This document shows positions 47,907 through 59,900 of a DNA stretch of 64,000 bases, one piece after another (within the stretch, counting starts at the first letter, position 1; every line of letters starts with the position of its first letter). Made by a program: the position numbers and the translations under genes. Under the pieces are notes generated by a model, which had not been told where the DNA came from, ran no database searches, and saw only the letters and a list, made by a program, of their open reading frames with translations. Source of the stretch: Eucalyptus grandis (Eukaryota; Streptophyta; Magnoliopsida; Myrtales; Myrtaceae); the NCBI RefSeq assembly GCF_016545825.1, contig NC_052613.1, positions 47,660,112 through 47,724,111 on the forward strand, in the 5' to 3' direction.

Positions 47907-48709
47907 GGGTGCGTTTGGATGGGCATTTAAAAAACCCATTCAGCCCCAAAGTCCCTTCAGCCAAAAAAAAAGGTGTTTGGCAACTAATCAAGGGGCTTTC
48001 AATTGAAAGTTAGTCCTCGGAAATGCTGAAAATATTTATTTTCTTTCTAAACTACCCTCATTAATTTTTCATATTTTCGTTATTACTCCTGTATTTATTT
48101 ATTTTTTAAATAAAAAGGAGCAACCCTTCGCCGGACCGGCAAAGGGTGACGGGCGCCCGGTGGCCGTCGGCCGAGGTCGCCCAGGTCGACCTCGGCAAGG
48201 GTCGCCGGAGGTCGCCGGAGGTCGGCGACCGGGGTCGCTCGACCCGGGGTCGCGCGACCCGGCGACCGCCGACTAGGTCTCGCGGCCTCGCCGTCGCGCG
48301 ACCCTCGTGAGACCCAGGCGGCGGTCTCTGGGTCGTGCGGCCCCGGGTCGAGCAACCCTGGTCGCCCGAGGTCGGGCGACCTTAGGCGGCCCCCCAGGCC
48401 GGGTCGCGCGACCCTCACCGAGGTCACCCGACGGGCTGTCGGCACCAGATTTGGCTCGCCGGCAGCCGCGGCCTTTCGTCGGTCCGGCGAAGGGTTTAGC
48501 TGAATTTTCAAAAAAAAAAAAAAAAAAAAAGAAAAATAATACCCATCAAAGCCCATTGTGAAAGTTTTTTTTACCAAACGCACATTCAACTCAAAGTTCA
48601 TCTGCAAATTTTTTTACCAAACATAACTGCATTTTCCCCAAGTAGCTTTGGGCTTTCAGCATTTGCATTAGACTCAAAGCCCATTGCAAATGCTGAACCA
48701 AACGCAGCC
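47907..48709. mobile_element. Short TIR element with GC-rich core
   Basis: The left end GGGTGCGTTTGG (47907) and right end CCAAACGCAGCC (48698-48709) form an inverted repeat. Inside, further inverted sequence is visible near each end (GGGCTTTCA-type blocks). The core (48115-48490) is very GC-rich and built of GTCGCGCGACC / GGTCGCCCGAGG palindromic units, bracketed by AACCCTTCGCCGG and CCGGCGAAGGGTT. A 3-base AAA flanks both sides, but an A-rich context makes this weak as a target duplication. It has no transposase and is a non-autonomous DNA element of uncertain superfamily. Confidence 0.65.
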
Positions 48710-48812
48710 AAAAGCGCAGAAGATGGAGTGAGCGGACGTGGCGGGCCCCGAGGACAGGTGTCAACGCATGAATGGATTAAAAGCACCCATGACGTGGTCC
48801 TTTGAGGGTACC

Positions 48813-51800
48813 GTTTCTGGTCGGAGGAAGAATTGCTGTTTTAATTGATTCTCCTCCTCCTCCATCCCTCCTATTGGAATACTAATTCAGAATACATTGA
48901 GCTGCCAAGCTGCATATGATTGAAGAAACAGATAAAGTAAAGAACTTTTGAGAGAATGATTGGTTCTACAATTCCAGGCTTACATAAAATCATTTCGCTG
49001 TCGCCTTTTTGCCAAAAAAGGATGGTACTTGTCACAAGACATCCGCATTTGTGAGTGTGCCTTATTGCCATTGTTTTACAGGTTTCCCTTACCTGTGTTT
49101 ACAACGTGGGTGCCATTTTTGAGAGGCTTCTTGTTTGGCTGTTTTCTGATACAAACTAATAAACTGTATACTACTTTCTTTTTTGGTATTAAGCTACTGG
49201 GATTTCAGAAATAGGCAAAAATCAAAGAGAGGAGACCCATTACGTGCTGATCTTTTTATATCTCATCTCCGACAATCACGGGGATGTAATTTAGTGACTT
49301 CAGTGATTGTATATTGCATTAAAAGGGAGCCTCGTGGCTTTGGATTTGTGAAGTTCTGATATGCGGAAGATGCAGCTGAGGCTAAGCAGCAAATGAATCA
49401 TACTGTTATTGGAGGACGTGAGATAAGAATTGTTTTTGCTGAGGAGAACAGAAAAACTCCTCACGAGATGTGCGTGACTGAGCGTGTGAGGTACAAATTG
49501 TCACATTCTCCATTTCACTAGGTTGTCTTTATGGCATTTGTTTCCATCGATTCATGACAGGTTTTTTTTTGTGAACTCTTTTTCCCCCCATTTTAAAATG
49601 AAGTGGGCGACACAGGGAAAGAAGAAGTACATCAAGGTCTCCAAGACACCACAATCGTTGTCAGTAATTTTGACTTCATGTCCATTCTGATTTGTGGCTT
49701 TCTCTCCCTTTGGGATGTACAACGAATGAAGCAGTCTGTCATGATGGACATCCTTGTGAGTTTGGAGAATCTTATTCTGTTTATGTATTTTCTTACAGCT
49801 TACTCGAGGTCACCAACACCAGATAGGCATGACTCAAGGTTTGGCATTTTTGTCCGAATGGATTTAATTGCATTGTTACTGGTTTATACTTTTCTGTTCC
49901 TCTTTTAGGATGATAAGTACACTGTAGTTGAGCATATTAGGAACTTACAGTACTAAGGGTGCCTTATTGGCCTGGGAAGAATATACAGAACTCTTAGTGG
50001 CATTCTTTCACTTTTATGTCAAGTATAGTGTGATATTTATACTGTCTATATGTATTTTCAACTAATAATGCTTTGTACATTGTAGTTTTAATCTTTTTGG
50101 TACGTGAAATCTAGATCAAGTTATTTCAGTTCAATCTTTGCTATATAAAAAGTAGTTTGAGTTATCTGTCGATTCTCATCCTTGGTGAACTTTAGTGGAT
50201 GATATTGCCCAATGCATTAAAGTAGTAGAATTTCACACTCTTTTTATAGTTTTATGTGTTTTGTAAGCCCTGTATGTTTGTAGTAATTGTGGTATGGGAT
50301 TTTCACTCTAGCTAAATTTTGAACAGAAAGCTATGCATTCTTCATTCATTTCTTGTCAATATAGGTAAACATTTGTTGTTTATTTCCCTTGGAGATTTGT
50401 GCTTATAGATAGGAAGCTGTTTGTCTATTCTGGATATAGACCATGGCGAACTATTCAAATTTAATTTGTTGAAATAGTAGCCTTTTGTTAAAATATCTAG
50501 GACTGGCTAAATGAGTGGCAAAGGCGACCGATTGTCCTAGCCAACCATATTTCTTGGAATGGTTTAGTTGTGGACCAATCACATTATGCTTTTGAGTGAA
50601 AAAGAGTGGCCATGTACAATTGAAAGGAAAACTTTGCTGACTTTAGCATGGCAGATTGCTGTATATGAGAATTTCATTTTTTAGCATAGCAATTGATATT
50701 TATCAGGTGATTGCTTTTGCTGTGACACCCATATGATGTTCCATTGGCAAGAGAATTGATAAAGATGGTAAAGTACTTCAAATTTTCTTACGAGATAAAG
50801 TATTAATACTTTGAAATTTGCATGAATGAAGCACGTTCGCTCATTATGTTGTTGAAATTCATCAGTCCCATTTACTACTAACCAATAGCTTGGGGATTTA
50901 TCTGGTTTATGGTGGCATAGTGCTAGTATCTACAGTTTTAGCATATTTTCTGTTCATTGAAGTAGTTTCTTTGTGCATTTCCTATGCAGCTCACGCTGAG
51001 AGCCTTCTGAGTAAGAATTACGGGGCTTGCAGTCAAGATGGTGGTATGCCAGTGGTGGTTCTTTGCAAAGTGCACTTCCAAGTATCAAAGTGAACGATAA
51101 ACAGTGTCCTTTTGGAGATCCTGTTGCTCTCTTTGAATTTTAAATATTATGGATTAGGCTATGCTCTAGAAATGCTTTGTACGTTTTTCTTGGAGTTGGG
51201 CTTTTTGAACATCAAGTGCAAGATGGTTGTTGGTTGTTGGTTGCTGGTCACTCTTTCAAGTCCTACGTTCGACCTTAATGCATGGCTCTTGACTTTATAT
51301 GTGTCTGGTTTTTCTTTATTGTCGGTTTAATGTGTATTCCCGGGCTTAGACACCAGATCAATGTGTGGGGTTACCCAGTGCTTGGAGTCGGTCCCAGTTC
51401 TGAATAAACTGCGGTTGATCTGCAGTGAGCTACTCTGTCTCTTCCTTGAAACTAAGCCAGTTCTTGCTATTAGATGGTAACCTCCATGTACGTGAACAGA
51501 TAAGCAACATTGATTTTGAATGGTTGAGGGTCAGTGGACATAAACACTGAATCATTTGAATCTGGGTGATCTGGAAGGACTTGGATCATTTGAATTTAAA
51601 TTGTTTGGTCAAAATATACACCGACATCCTTGGTGTAAGAGACCTGTTTTGGTGCCTCAGGCTCTCGCCATTGTTGTCATCTCGTCGATGGGTATGGAGG
51701 AGGGAGGAAGAGAGGGAGAGGCGGGGCGGCGATAGAGATCGGAAGAGACGCGATGGAGGCCGACATCAGTTGTGTCGCTGCATTAAGGAGTAGTGTCTAG

Positions 51801-51860
51801 ATGCGATTGGCCCCCTTTAACCCTGCTCAGAACATAGCCTAACCAGGGCCGAACTCAATT
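48813..51860 (+). pseudogene. SCL28: SCL28-like SR gene, copy III (broken, deleted)
   Basis: 48813-50680 matches 7806-9690 of copy II, and 50683-51860 matches the copy I/II last intron, last exon and 3' flank. The first RRM-half exon and the large RS exon (10696-10920 in copy II) are both missing. The junction at ~50681 fuses an internal intron to the last intron. The RRM exon (starts 49330) reads EPRGFGFVKF and then has a TGA at 49357-49359 where copy II has CGA. The RS exon at ~49607 keeps RHRERRSTSRSP with a 3-base deletion. The 49799 exon has a better donor (AAG|GTTTGG) than copy II. The terminal exon begins at 50990. It is clearly non-functional. A Mutator-like element sits at the end of its 3' flank, and the flank resumes at 52985. 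Confidence 0.9.
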
Positions 51861-52976
51861 TGGGAGAATTACCAAAAAAGTCCTAAACCTATTACAATTG
51901 TGCCAATTGAGTCCTAAACTTTTTTTTTTGGCCAAATTAGTCCTAAACCTTTTATAGTTGTGTCAATTCAGTCCATCCGGCCAAAATTGGCCGGCCGGGC
52001 GTGACGTGGATCGGCGAACGCTGATGTGGCATTTTAAAATATTTTTAATTTTTTTTGGAATTTTTAAATTCTTTTTTTCTTTTTTTTTCATCATCTCCTT
52101 CGCCTCCCGGCCGGTCGGCGCCAGCCGGAGGCGAGGGCCGGCGAGGCTCGCCCCCACCGGCCGAAGGCAAGGGCCGGCGAGGGCGAGGCCCTGCCGGATC
52201 CGGTGAGCTCGGCCCTCGACAGATCCGGCGGGGCCTCGCCCAGCCAAGGCGAGGGGTCGACCTCGCTAGTGGCCGGCGAGGCAACCTCCTCAACGGGAGG
52301 ATCTACGGGTGGCTATCCCTCTCTCTCTCGTTTGAAGTTGTGAACACTCGCTTGGAACCGTTCTCTCTCTCCGCCTCAATCCGTGCCTTGCGATTGCGCC
52401 TTCGGAGTGCGAGCGAGCTCGCGGCTTCCGATCGCCGCCGCATTGTGGACGGCGGGCGAGGAGCCTCGCCGGCCACTGGCGAGGTCAACCCCTCGCCTTG
52501 GCCGGGCGAGGCCCCGCCGGATCCGGCGAGGGCCGAGCTCGCCGGATCCGCGGGGCCTCGCCCTCGCCGGTGGCCGTCGAGGCCGACCTCACCAGATCCG
52601 CGAGGCCTCGCCCTCGCCGGCCCTTGCCTCCCGGCCGGCGGGGGCGAGCCTCGCCATTGGTCGGCGAGGTTGACCTCGCCGGCCCTCGCCTCCAGCCGGC
52701 GTCGGGCGGCCAGGAGGCAAAGAAGATGATGGAAAAAAAAAAGAAAAAAAAAGAATTAAAAAATTCCAAAAAAATATTAAAAATTAAAAAAAAATTAAAA
52801 AATGCCACGTCGGCGTTCGCTGGTCCACGTCAGCGCCAGCCGGCCAATTTTGGCTGGATGGACTGAATTGACATAACTATAAAAGGTTTATGACTAAATT
52901 GGCAAAAAAAAAAAAAAGTTTAGGACTGAAGTGACACAATTGCAATAGGTTTAGGACTTTTTTGGTAATTCTCCCA
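51861..52976. mobile_element. Mutator-like element with long TIRs (Pack-MULE-like)
   Basis: The 1116-base element has terminal inverted repeats beginning TGGGAGAATTACCAAAAAAG and ending in its complement; similarity continues inward for well over 100 bases (AAGTCCTAAACC, CAATTGTG, GGCCAATTTTGGC). It is flanked by the 8-base direct repeat ACTCAATT (51853-51860 and 52977-52984; a 9-base AACTCAATT reading is also possible). SCL28 copy I has the empty site near 7000. The arms also contain long inverted GC-rich blocks of GGCGAGG/CCTCGCC repeats. A ~170-base non-repeated core (about 52285-52455) lies between them and may be captured genomic sequence. No transposase is present. Open frames in the GC-rich arms are compositional. 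Confidence 0.88.
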
Positions 52977-52984
52977 ACTCAATT

Positions 52985-53852
52985 CTATCCGAAGAACTAC
53001 ATTTGAGTGCGCTGAATTAGGCCACCGTGATGACCACCGCTCTATGATGTGCCTCTGCTGCCGAATCTCATCTATATGTCTAGAGAAACAACTATCCTCC
53101 TTCTTGAATTTTGCTATTTGCTAAATACAAGTGATTTATAGATTAGCATCAGTATCATTTTTTAATATTTGTTCTATTGTCGAATAAGACGTTTGGATCG
53201 GTGTGAGGAGATGAAAAGAAAAAGGCCTAGAGTAACTTTCAGTTTCGTAGAAGCAAAATGGTAGGTATTGCCAAATTGCATTTCAATGTTTGTATTGCAC
53301 TTTCCATGTAAATGAGAAACATTTCTTCGCCTTGCAAATAAAATGAACTTGCCAAGTTGCACGGACAAACTCGGGCGACCTTCTTCCCAAAGTTCTCTTA
53401 ATAAGAAATTGGAAGAGATGAAACTGACTCATCAATCTCATGTTTACTGAATGAGAAGTCAAGCAGCCTTTTATTCAAAAGAAAGGTCGACATGCCAAAT
53501 TGAATGACTTGAGCTTACGAGGACACTCAAAATTTGGATGAATTACGCTGACACGTCGAAGTAACTGAGAATACAAAGACAAGAAGTCATCCGTGACACT
53601 AAAGGCAAATAGGTGAACTCAAAAGCCCATAACGGTGAAACTACTCGCAAATGCAGGATGAAACCAATGTAATGGAGATCACGTTCAAGCTTGGACACCT
53701 AATTTTCTCTCCCTCTGGGAAGCCTGATTTTCATGAGGATCTTTTGTCAATGACCTAAATCTGAAGGAAAAGGAGTTCAATAGTATCTCAGCCTAGAGGT
53801 TTCCACTGATTTAATTAAGGCAGTTGGTCGTTCTTAGCCAGCAGTTCGAATT
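52985..53852. other. SCL28 3' flank remainder, then no gene seen
   Basis: 52985-53040 continues the SCL28 3' flank interrupted by the MULE (matches 7006-7060). Beyond that nothing is recognised up to the glutamine synthetase stop codon. Confidence 0.55.
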
Positions 53853-55312
53853 TTAGGCCTTCAATGCTTGCTTCTCAGCAGCAAGAGGTTCACCCTTGAT
53901 GGGGGGGCTCCCACAAAATTGTAGTTTCAGCAAGTAATGAGCTCATGACGTATGGGTTCTTGTTTGAGGCAGGACACCTATCTTCCAAGTAACCTGTATA
54001 TCATATTAAGCCATTAAGTAACCTGTTTTATTAATTAAATAGTGAAGCATTTCAGAAAGTTTTTGATGCACTAAAAGAACCAAGATGTCTAAAGTCCTTA
54101 CTTTAGCTTGGGAAGCAAGATTGTGGGAATGCTTTATGATTGTTAAAAAGTCAATTCCTTGTGCATAGTTGCAATCATGGAATCGATTGAGACCAAAAGG
54201 ATAAATAATACTTATATGTATTATTTTTTCGTGGTAGTGTTTCTGGAATCATTTGATAAAGTTGAGCATCTCCAAATGATTTTTAGATAGAGCACAGAAG
54301 GGAATTGGTATAGTCATTATTATAGTACCTTTTCCTTGCTTCTCATTGTCACGGCCCACACAGATTGAGCAACCACAATTGGCAACTCCCTGCATAACAA
54401 TACAAGTAATTCAGGCATCACAATGAAATATGAGTTCATTAGCAGGGCAATCTTTAAATTTGACTAGTAGTCGGTATGCTTCTTCTGAGCATTACCAAAT
54501 ACAATATGTCGGTGTTGATTGTTTCATGCTTTCCCATCAATAGGCGCTAATGTGCTCCTCATGGCGAAGTGAGAGATTCAGAATTGCCTTCTTTATCGCT
54601 TCAAAGCCTCCCCCTTCTCTCATGCTTTTTGTATTGCAAAAAAGTTGAAGAACACACTCTTAGAGGTCCTTCACTGAACAAAAATTCTTAACCAAGTCCA
54701 TGTTATTTCTATGGTGTGAACCTGTTAGTTAGTATGGCATCCTGCACCGTTGCAGTCACCCTGAGAAGGAAGAGAATGTTTTTATCAACTTTGGGGTATA
54801 ATAATGCGTAAATGGTGATAGTGAAGTCAGCTACCTCTATTGGCTTTGGATCTTACATGAGGACAACACAAGCTTGCTCGGTTATTCTTTATTGTATAAA
54901 AAAGATAAACAATCAAGTATTTAAATACCTCAGAACATGTCTGTATGCACTTATTTTGTTTGCTGTTAATGGAATTTCGTTATTTTCTTGAGCAAGTAAT
55001 TGAAATTTCACCTAAAGAAGGTATCTTGAACACCATAGATGATCTCCTGCTTCAATTCCCATGCTTCGTCTGACTTGGTGTTCTCACTGCAAGATAGAAG
55101 CCAGTGTTGATAGCAACAGCTCTGTGCTTTTTTTCTATTTTCCTTTTTGAAATAACAAGCAAGCTGGAGGTCAGGAATTGCCTTACCCAGATCACCACTC
55201 CATTGGTGCTATTAATGTTGATACCAGCATATAAGCAAGTCTTGTAGCGAGCATTGGATATATCTCAGTTAGATGACTTATCAGCCCCAACACCACAATA
55301 ATAAGGCTCCTA
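53853..55312 (-). pseudogene. GLN2: Plastid glutamine synthetase (GS2), 3' two-thirds, broken
   Basis: GS2 fixes ammonium onto glutamate in plastids. Exon-like blocks with good splice borders, read leftward, are: 55312-55187 (PYYCGVGADKSSN, TGA at 55265-55267, then DISNARYKTCLYAGINI); 55086-55012 (MGIEAGDHLWCSRYLL, stop); 54760-54725 (GDCNGAGCHTNY); 54637-~54490 ([32 protein letters not shown], then a frame change); 54389-54329 (GVANCGCSICVGRDNEKQGK); and 53993-53853 ([27 protein letters not shown], a frame change, then AAEKQALKA and stop). CHTNY, the LWCSRY block and CSI-VGRD are features of the plastid isoform. The conserved Trp of GDWNGAG is Cys, and the Arg of NRGCSIRVG is Cys twice. The exon part between RYLL and GDCNG is missing, as is the N-terminal third. 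It lies beside the CNL-B 3' flank. Confidence 0.9.
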
Positions 55313-55763
55313 AATGAAGACAAACCTCACATCACAATACAATTTTTTTGTCATCAACTCAAAGCCTATTATTTATCAATATACAGGGAAATTCGTTGGG
55401 AAAAAATTTCTCAACTGGGAACCTCGATGTCCTCCGATAGGCCAACTGAATGGCCATTGAACATTTATCTTCAATAGGGTGTTTTCTTGCTCAATCCAAT
55501 ACATAATGTGAACATTTAGCCCAAAAATATGAACTTGTCCATTTCAAAACTCTCTAATTCGCAATATATAACTCCTGTTTTTGGATCTCCCACCATGAAA
55601 TGTCATTGATAACCTTTGGGTTACTGAATTTCAGCAACCCTGACATGCTTGGTCGCTGGGATCGGCTTACCAGCTGGTGTATATGAATTGGAAATAACTC
55701 GAAGACAAACAATAATACTTCGTAAACCAATTGAAATGCCCTTTCTCATTTTATTAACTTGTT
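55313..55763. other. No gene seen
   Basis: Sequence between the glutamine synthetase fragment and the start of the CNL 3'-flank repeat. No earlier GS2 exon was recognised here. Confidence 0.5.
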
Positions 55764-56972
55764 CAGATGATTTAACTGGTGGTCAGTGAGTTCTTTGTGA
55801 TCCTCATTTGGCATCGTGTCCTCAGTGCCAAAATTCACACCATTTCTGTCTAGCCTGAAAAATAAAGCAGTGTAAGAAATATACATATCTATTGAAACAA
55901 AAGCCCTATGAGCTTAATCTCATGGAAGATAGTTCAAACAACAAGCTCTATGTGTATGACTTGGCCTTCTGGTATGCATGAGAGTTTAGTTTTGAAAAGA
56001 TAAAAAGAATAGACTGAGTACTTCAAAGAAAGGGGTCTCCTTAGCAAGTGCCATCGTCGAAAAGTTGAAAACCGCTTTTTGGAAACTAGTTTCAAGAAGG
56101 GCGGCTCACATTTTGAAGCATAAATAGTGAGTCTTATTGATTTCCCTAAGGACACTACCACAAATTTCCTCTAAAAGATAAACTAAAAACAGTGGTATAA
56201 CTATGCTTCGAATTTCGGAACCATTTCGAGGTTATTTTGAAGCCTCATTCCCAAAAGCAAGCTTGCGAACAAGCAAAAAACCGAGGGCAGTTACAGAGTT
56301 GAAGGAAGTAGACTGCAAAGCGCCACAGTTTAAGAGATTAATGAAATTCCACCCCAGCAAGGATCAATCATCAAACATGTTATTATGATAGTGCACCTAA
56401 TTCTTTCCTCTTGCAATCAAAAGGCAATTACATTGAAGTACTTTCTTCTCTCACAAACTTCGACAATCGCAAATTGCCCTCCCCAACGGCTTTGGCGAAA
56501 ATATCCATGAGATATCACCATGGCAAAGCAAGACTACCAAACACAACAATCATCAGTATGGCCAATTGAAGTCACAAAACAAGAAGAATCTAAGATGAGA
56601 GTGGATACAAGAGAAACCGATTCCACACGAGGTCCACAACATAATACTTCACATCGGTAGCGATTGATTTAGTCATCAAGAGAAACGACAACAATGACTA
56701 CAGCTTCATTCATTCATTCATCCTGCCTCACACAGCACACATTTCTTTCGCAGACGTTGTCGACAAGAGACGAAGAACATATCAATTGTCAACCAAACAA
56801 AATGTGCAGGACAACCTTGCTGAGATCAAAATGGAGAAGTCACAAATACGACCTCTTTTAATTTCAAAACATTTACTCGATTGCTTAAGGCGGTGCTCAA
56901 GATTGGCAAAAGGATTTTACCTGAGAACCCCTGCAGAATGGCTGAACAGCGAATCGAGAGCGTCGATTGTGG
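55764..56972. repeat. CNL 3'-flank segmental repeat, copy B
   Basis: Partner of 26983-28486, directly 3' of CNL copy B. It begins at the same abrupt border (GATGATTTAACTGGTGG) as copy A but is preceded by entirely different sequence. It includes the open candidate exon (55767-55854) also found in copy A. Confidence 0.87.
55767..55854 (-). other. Candidate exon, copy B counterpart
   Basis: After a TTTTTCAG acceptor it reads LDRNGVNFGTEDTMPNEDHK and ELTDHQLNHL, open throughout. See 26983-27070. Confidence 0.35.
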
Positions 56973-59900
56973 TCAAATGCTAAAGATCACCTTCGCTGTC
57001 CTTCCCTCGAGCAGAAATATACCCCTGCAAAATCGTATGTTCGGGATATGACCAATCTTGTCCCAGTCCTCGCCTGCTTGTCTTTTGCAACTCTCCTCCA
57101 ATTCTCCGCACTCATAGATCCTCAGGTGAGTAAGGGATGTGAGCCTTCGTATTGCTTTAGGGAATGATGTCAACAAGGGGCAATTGCCAATCTCGAGATT
57201 TTGAAGTGATTGAAGGGCCTTGATCTGCTTCGGTATAGCCTCCAAATTGTCGCATCGCCAAATATCGAGACGCTCGAGATTGCGAGCCTGTAGCCACTGT
57301 GGGAGAGATGTCAGTTTGGGAGGGTTATTGATTGCCACGGAGTGGAGACTATGAAGGCATCCATGGAAATCAAAGATGTTGCCGCTTTCGTCTTTGGATA
57401 TATCCAGCTCCTCACCATTCCAGATATAGAGATCCACGAGGCTTGATAGATGTCGCATACCTTGCGAGAGGGAAGTCAGCTGATGACACCACCTGATCTC
57501 AAGAGATTCAAGGGAAGTGAGACTTTGGAAACCCTCCTCAGGCAAACATTTTGGAAACTCTACAGCCCCGATATCCAGTCTCTTCAACTTATTTAGGCCA
57601 AGCATCATCCGATTTATCAACAACGCTCCGTTGGCACCTGTCAGATCTAACTCTTCAAGATGAGGAGTTAGTGGCATGGCTTTTAATTTTTTACAGCCAT
57701 AGATCTCCAATTTCAATAGACTAGGAATTGATGCTGGTGAAGGGGGTGATTGGTCTGACTCGATATATTCCAATTCAGGCATACCATGGATATGCAAAGA
57801 CTTGAGGCAAGGTAGTTGGTCCAGTGGGAGGAGACGTTCACATCTTTCGCAAGCCCCGAACGATACGTCAACTAAATGTGGCAAGAAAGATACAAGGCTA
57901 TCCATCATCGACTTGGGAAAGCTCTCACCTTTATATTTCAAGATCTTCAACCTTTGCAGATTTGAGGGCGGCTTCAGTCCATCAATTAGCACTTCATCTA
58001 TTACTACATCATCAGTAAGGAAATCGCCCCAACTAAGTATCAAAGATTCTAGAGAATGCTTCCCCACCAATATCTCATCCTCGCATTTGACTTCCGCATT
58101 TGTTACAGATCCCAAATTTTCAATTGAAAGTTCTCCCTGGATGTCATTAAGCCCCTTTAGCTCCCCAAGTCAGCAATAATTCTTAGCACAAGCTTTCTCT
58201 TTGGGCAAAATGAAGTTCATTAGCCTATGCAAAGAACTCAATTCCCCTATTCCACGTGGCAAATAACTAAGTTTCCAACAGCCATCTATGTCCAGATTCT
58301 GAAGGCTGACTAACTTCTTTATATCACTTGGCAACTCTTTGAGGGCACGACAACTGTAGAGATTAAGTGTTTGCAAGCTCTGCAATTTCGTAATGGAGTT
58401 AGGAAGCCTTTTGAGTGTGTAGTTGTAAGAGAGATCGAGATAAGTGAGATACTTTAACTTATAAATGGACTGTGGCACCTTCTCGACCTTTATGCCTTGC
58501 AGATCCAAGATGTGCAATCTCTTGAAATTTTGAATTAATGGGTGTAGATCCACTTCACTTGTTGGTTCTCTTTGTTGTCTTTCTTTCCAATATCTAGTAG
58601 TAGATAGAAATGTTCTCAGTGCACATGCTTTCAAATGTAAGATTGGAAATTCATCCATCAAATTGAAAGTCGAAGCATAGGATATATGACGAGTTCTTTC
58701 ATTTATGATATTTTTATCATCCCTTGCCACCCAACACCTGTTTCCTGCAACATTGCAAGCTAGATCATGCATCAAATCATGCATCTTGCAAGTTTCCTCC
58801 TTCGTGTATGGATCTTTTTTAAAATCTTGGAAGAAGTTACTCCAACAAAGATCCATGAAATATTCATGAGCAATGTCTTCTAAAAGCTTACCTGAATTTG
58901 ATGGCTGGATAAATCCTTCTGCCATCCAAAGATAGACTAGAGTATGCTTCTTTATCTCCAAATCTTTGGGAAACAATGAACAAAAGGCAAAACATTGTTT
59001 CAAATGTGAAGGAAGACGGTCATAACTTAGCCTAAGAACAGATATCATGTGCTCTTCCGTTTGAGACATTTTTGGGAGCTCATGATCTTTGAAACGTAAC
59101 CACTCATCTTTAGATTGCTTAAGGAATAGTAACCTCCCAATAGTTCGAACAACCAATGGAACCCCAAAACAATTTCTAACTATCTCTTTACCAATAGCTA
59201 GCATGTCAAGATCTTGTATGCCCCCTTCTTTTCGACCAGCCATTCGCATTAACAAATCAAGAGAATCACTTTCAAACAAGCCCTCAAGAAGAAGAGGTGG
59301 AGCAGGGGAAGTGATCTCTGCAACCAAAGGAAGGCGTGTAGTTATAAGGATCTTGCTTCCTCTAGTACCTCCCATCAATAATGATTTCAAGTTGGGCCAT
59401 GTTTCTGATTTTGCATCCCACAAATCATCCAAAACTAAGAGATATTTGCTTCCATCAATTATTTTCCTCAATTCACTTTGCAACCCATCCATCGAACTGT
59501 AGTTTGGTTCTTTCTTCTCCACACAAACTATGATATCTTTCACTATTTTTTTCATGTCAAAGTCATCAGAGACACAAACCCACATTTTCAAGTCAAAATG
59601 TCTACTGATCATCTCATCATTATATACAAATTTAGCAAGAGCTGTTTTTCCAAGCCCACCAATTCCAACTATTGGAAGGATAGAAACATTCTCTTTCACA
59701 TCCAAATTCAGTAAGAATTTCATAACATTCTTTTTCATAACATTCTTTTCTCATTATCTCTTCCAATAATGTCTTCCTCACGCATAAACGAATGCGTCTC
59801 CTCGCTCTTCCTCCACCCTCTCTCTGCTTCGAATTCATAGGTCCCTTGTCTAACTGGAAATCCTTTTCATCTTTAATAACTAACAATCTCTCCCTCACTT

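Noticed and set aside
48095..48607. A 170-residue minus-strand frame
   Set aside because: It is a by-product of palindromic GC repeats in the TIR element core.
52055..52729. A 224-residue plus-strand frame and several overlapping frames in the GC-rich arms of the MULE
   Set aside because: They are open on several strands because of the GGCGAGG repeat composition, show no domain, and lie inside inverted repeats.
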